A stretch of DNA of 64,000 bases from Actinomycetota bacterium (lineage in GTDB: Bacteria; Actinomycetota; Acidimicrobiia; Acidimicrobiales; JAMCPD01): contig JAMCPD010000012.1 of the NCBI GenBank assembly GCA_023379935.1, positions 62,001 to 126,000 on the forward strand. Reading direction: 5' to 3'. A program made the position numbers and the translations under genes. Shown here in pieces: positions 61,469-64,000 of this stretch. The stretch's first letter is position 1, and every line of letters starts with the position of its first letter. The notes beneath the pieces were generated by a model. That model was not told the origin of the DNA. It ran no database searches and was given only the letters and a program-made list of their open reading frames with translations.

Positions 61469-62689
61469 TTAAAATCTAATCAAAACATCGTCACCATATC
61501 GCGTTCGCACTTTATCTATAGCATCGGCAAGCTTGAAAAAAAGTTCATCATTTCGGGTAGTGGCATTGGAAGCAGCATCCTCAAAAAGAGTCGGTTGAAA
61601 AACTACTTGTTCAAAGTCAACCAAGCCTGACACCTCCAATCCCAATAAACGTACGCCTAAGTTGATATCAAGTCCGCTCAGCATCGACTTGGCCTTATCT
61701 GCAATCAGAAAACCGGATATGACAGGAGTAGCAAAACTGGCAGATCTGCTTTTTTGCGAAAAATCACTAAATCGAACCTTAAGTATCAAGTGCTTAGCCG
61801 CTTTATTGGCACCTTTGAGTCTATTTGCGACTTTATCAGCTAAAATTACAACCATATGCTTGATCTGTTCTGAATCAAATAAGTCAAGTGGAAACGTTTC
61901 TTCATGGCTAATAGACTTTGCTTCTCTGAAAGGTTCAACCGGCGAGTCGTCTAGCGCCCAAGCCAACTCAAAAAGATACTTGCCGGCGCTCGGACCAAAA
62001 AGATTTATGAGGATCTCGGGCGGAATAGCTGCTAAATCACCAACCTTGTGAACTCCCAAGCGTCTTAAATGCTTCAATGCCACATGGCCAACTCCCCATA
62101 GGCAAGATACATCCAGAGGGTGTAAGAATTGCAGTTCTTTATCCTCTTCGATAAGCACAATCCCCCTGCCTCGTTCTACAACGATCACGCCGGATTTTAT
62201 CATTGCCCTTGGCTTGGCCGCCTTAGAAGCCAGTTTGGCCAACTGTTTCGTCCTTGCGACACCGATAGAACATGCAATCCCCAGTTCCCCCATTATGCAA
62301 GAGCTTATCTGATTTGCTATGTCAAGGGGTGAGCCAAACATCTTTGTAGCTCCTTTTAAGTCCAAGAAAGCCTCATCCAATCCCACGCTTTCAACCAAAG
62401 GCGTAAAGCGCTCCAGTATCGAGTGCAGGCGGTAGCTGATCCTTTGGTAAAGCGGAACATCGGCAGGCAAATAAATACCCACCGGACATAACCGCCTGGC
62501 TTGAATGATCGGCATTGCTGCTTGAACACCATATGCACGCGCTTGGTAAGAAGAGCAAGCCACTACTCCTCTTTTTTCTAAACCACCTACAATTACAGGC
62601 TTACCTTTCAGCTTGGGGTTGCGTTGGATCTCTACACAAGCATAAAAAGCATCCATATCAACATGGATAATTGAGCTATTGGCATCCAT
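61469..62689 (-). CDS. dinB: DNA polymerase IV (Y-family translesion polymerase)
   Basis: Error-prone polymerase of 406 residues. The catalytic acids are in IIHVDMDAFYACVEIQ and VESVGLDEAFLDLKGA. CSIGVARTKQLAKLASKAAK, SCLWGVGHVALKHLRRLGVH and the little-finger domain ending in RVRTRYGDDVLIRF are typical. No C-terminal clamp-binding Q-x-x-L-x-L/F is obvious, but QPTLFEDA near 366-373 could serve. The start codon lies in the first unit of a 16-bp tandem duplication. Confidence 0.93.
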   Translation of the reverse strand: MDANSSIIHVDMDAFYACVEIQRNPKLKGKPVIVGGLEKRGVVACSSYQARAYGVQAAMPIIQARRLCPVGIYLPADVPLYQRISYRLHSILERFTPLVESVGLDEAFLDLKGATKMFGSPLDIANQISSCIMGELGIACSIGVARTKQLAKLASKAAKPRAMIKSGVIVVERGRGIVLIEEDKELQFLHPLDVSCLWGVGHVALKHLRRLGVHKVGDLAAIPPEILINLFGPSAGKYLFELAWALDDSPVEPFREAKSISHEETFPLDLFDSEQIKHMVVILADKVANRLKGANKAAKHLILKVRFSDFSQKSRSASFATPVISGFLIADKAKSMLSGLDINLGVRLLGLEVSGLVDFEQVVFQPTLFEDAASNATTRNDELFFKLADAIDKVRTRYGDDVLIRF

Positions 62690-62717
62690 TCTATACGGTT
62701 TCCATTCTATACGGTTT
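62686..62717. repeat. 16-bp tandem duplication spanning the dinB start
   Basis: CCATTCTATACGGTTT is repeated exactly at 62686-62701 and 62702-62717. On the coding strand this duplicates a GTATAGAATGG segment, so a decoy ATG followed by GAA ACC GTA and a TAG stop lies just upstream of the true start. Confidence 0.9.
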
Positions 62718-62826
62718 GGAGTTATCGCTCATCTAAGACCTTTACTAGTACTTCCCGACACAGAATCTGCCGATAAATAGGTCGAAAAATCACTGTGGCA
62801 AGCCTCAGGACCATACGAAACCTAAA

Positions 62827-63555
62827 CTACTTCGACAAGTCGAAGCAGCGAAAGCTTTCTGCATATCGTACATTTATACTGCGCCCTTCAGCTTCAGCTC
62901 TGTCATGTATCATCTTCTCAAACCATTCCACGCTGCGGGGTAACTGGCTAGTGTGACACGCTACCGCTTTAGCTTTTAAATCAATGAAGTCTGAAATATC
63001 GATCCAGATATTGGGTTCTAAGGTGCCTGAAAGGTAGATAAAGTTTACTTTATGTGGTCGGCCGGAGTTTGGATAGTAGAGCGGCAAAGCCGCAGCAGAT
63101 GTTACGCTGTCCAAAACAGCCCACCCGACTTCTCTGTGATCACGATGATTGAAGTACTCACTTCCAAAAAACACAGCTGATGGATCAGGGGATAAGACCA
63201 CTTCAGGAGTAAAACGACGAACCAACCCAACCAACTCTTCTCTGAATTTCGTGGTATTTTCCACCTCCCCATCCAGATATTCAAGGTAATGCTGAGAATC
63301 TACACCCATTACTTCGGCTGCCGCCTTTGACTCGCAGCGCCTAATGGCAGCTAACTCTAACGGATTATATTGCGAGTCAAATGTTCCTTTATCACCTTTG
63401 GTGCATATTACCGTATGCACGTTACAACCCATCCCCGCCCATTTTGCTAAAGTTCCTCCACACGATACATCTATATCATCAGGATGTGCATAAATCGCGA
63501 GTGCGGAAGAGGGTACAGGAGGAGATACGTTGGAAGGTGCAGTCTCAGCACTCAT
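62827..63555 (-). CDS. PIG-L/LmbE-family deacetylase (MshB-like)
   Basis: Zinc-dependent N-acetyl-sugar deacetylase family, 242 residues. The metal motif is AIYAHPDDIDVSCGGTLAKW; the second region is EYFNHRDHREVGWAVLDSV with catalytic His residues, preceded by GDKGTFDSQYNPLELAAIRR. Close relatives in actinobacteria include MshB and Mca of mycothiol metabolism, but this sequence could equally act on another GlcNAc-type substrate. The start overlaps the pfkA stop by four bases. Confidence 0.9.
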   Translation of the reverse strand: MSAETAPSNVSPPVPSSALAIYAHPDDIDVSCGGTLAKWAGMGCNVHTVICTKGDKGTFDSQYNPLELAAIRRCESKAAAEVMGVDSQHYLEYLDGEVENTTKFREELVGLVRRFTPEVVLSPDPSAVFFGSEYFNHRDHREVGWAVLDSVTSAAALPLYYPNSGRPHKVNFIYLSGTLEPNIWIDISDFIDLKAKAVACHTSQLPRSVEWFEKMIHDRAEAEGRSINVRYAESFRCFDLSK

Positions 63556-64000
63556 TTAAAAAATACCTCAGCGACATCATGGAACAACTTTAAATCTACC
63601 TTTTTTGAAACTCCGACAGCATCGGCAAGCGGGACTCTCACGATTTCATTTGCAACAAGCCCAACCATGGTGTCAAAATCTCCATCATGAACCGCCATAG
63701 TTGCGGCCACACCAAAACGAGTGGCTAAAACCCTGTCAAATGCAGTTGGCGTACCACCTCTTTGGATATGCCCAAGAATGGTAACCCGCGTCTCCAGCTC
63801 CGTACGCTTTTGAATTTCTTCAGCCAGTACAGTTCCGACACCACCTAAAATTTCGTGCCCAAAAGCATCAACTTTTGAAGAAGATGACACCGAAGAGTCC
63901 CCGGCGAACTTTGCTCCCTCGGCAACAACTATAACCGAGGACCAATAACCTGAACTGTGCCTTTTTTCGATAAACTTACATACATCCTCAATATTGAAGG
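63552..64000 (-). CDS. pfkA: 6-phosphofructokinase, C-terminal part (runs off the window)
   Basis: About 148 C-terminal residues of phosphofructokinase. The frame enters from the window edge as FNIEDVCKFIEKRHSSGYWS then VIVVAEGAKFAGD, and shows GHEILGGVGTVLAEEIQKRT and the family block VTILGHIQRGGTPTAFDRVL. The residues match bacterial and actinobacterial group-I enzymes. The ATP- versus PPi-determining region lies outside the window. The final codons overlap the PIG-L gene start (ATGA). Confidence 0.94.
   Translation of the reverse strand, partial: FNIEDVCKFIEKRHSSGYWSSVIVVAEGAKFAGDSSVSSSSKVDAFGHEILGGVGTVLAEEIQKRTELETRVTILGHIQRGGTPTAFDRVLATRFGVAATMAVHDGDFDTMVGLVANEIVRVPLADAVGVSKKVDLKLFHDVAEVFFK

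Overview
The window looks like chromosomal DNA of an actinomycete-type bacterium of moderate to low GC, most plausibly an Acidimicrobiia-like lineage. The inference rests on a Bpa/PafE-type proteasome activator, a Wag31-like DivIVA protein, a DUF3040 membrane protein, a MshB-like PIG-L deacetylase, a GlpD/AGPS-like/GlpK cluster and many GTG or TTG starts. Genus-level placement cannot be made from sequence reading alone.

Layout. 1-3.2 kb: start of the str operon (rpsG partial, rpsL, minus strand), an acyl-CoA dehydrogenase, a perfect 25-bp dyad over its start, a small ORF, and a repeat-rich coiled-coil protein with a PD-(D/E)XK-like C-terminus. 3.4-4.5 kb: abutting wrecks of an IS1634-type and an IS630-type transposase. 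4.7-11.6 kb: a minus-strand export cassette with two FtsX/MacB permeases, two ATPases, one membrane fusion protein and a trailing lipoprotein, divergent from an OmpR-type response regulator and histidine kinase (11.7-13.8 kb). 13.8-18.6 kb: purE, an acyl-CoA dehydrogenase, an orphan DNA methyltransferase, a TIGR02206-like membrane protein and a CHAD protein. 18.6-24.3 kb: menG-glpD-AGPS-like-glpK, tightly packed.

24.3-37.1 kb is one long minus-strand run that reads as a catabolic operon: MerR regulator, HyuA, HyuB with a C-terminal zinc-ribbon domain resembling acetone carboxylase gamma, acyl-CoA dehydrogenase, amidohydrolase, B12-dependent acyl-CoA mutase (large and small subunits), enoyl-CoA hydratase, acyl-CoA synthetase and a CopD-like membrane protein. 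I infer ATP-dependent carboxylation (or ring hydrolysis) of an unknown substrate, CoA activation, carbon-skeleton rearrangement and beta-oxidation-like steps. The mutase carries an unusual active-site change. 37.3-42.1 kb: a GAF histidine kinase, a membrane polyferredoxin and an NfnL/GltD-like flavoprotein, a likely electron-transfer module.

42.1-44.4 kb is the most striking structural region. Two nearly identical ~643-bp elements (2 substitutions and 1 indel by eye) with perfect 14-bp terminal inverted repeats lie in direct orientation and bracket a GC-rich VapBC toxin-antitoxin module. A 9-bp direct repeat lies just outside the pair. This looks like a composite transposon built from non-autonomous, transposase-less ends.

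44.5-64 kb is mostly housekeeping: dnaE, bpa, a phosphodiesterase, Rrf2, rluD-lspA-DksA-like, divIVA, ileS, aldehyde dehydrogenase, a lipoate ligase-like protein, HNH nuclease, DUF3040, dinB, PIG-L deacetylase and pfkA (partial). Across the window, short tandem duplications of about 12-18 bp recur in genes and spacers, and several genes appear to be transcribed leaderless. No tRNA, rRNA, CRISPR array or confident riboswitch was recognised.
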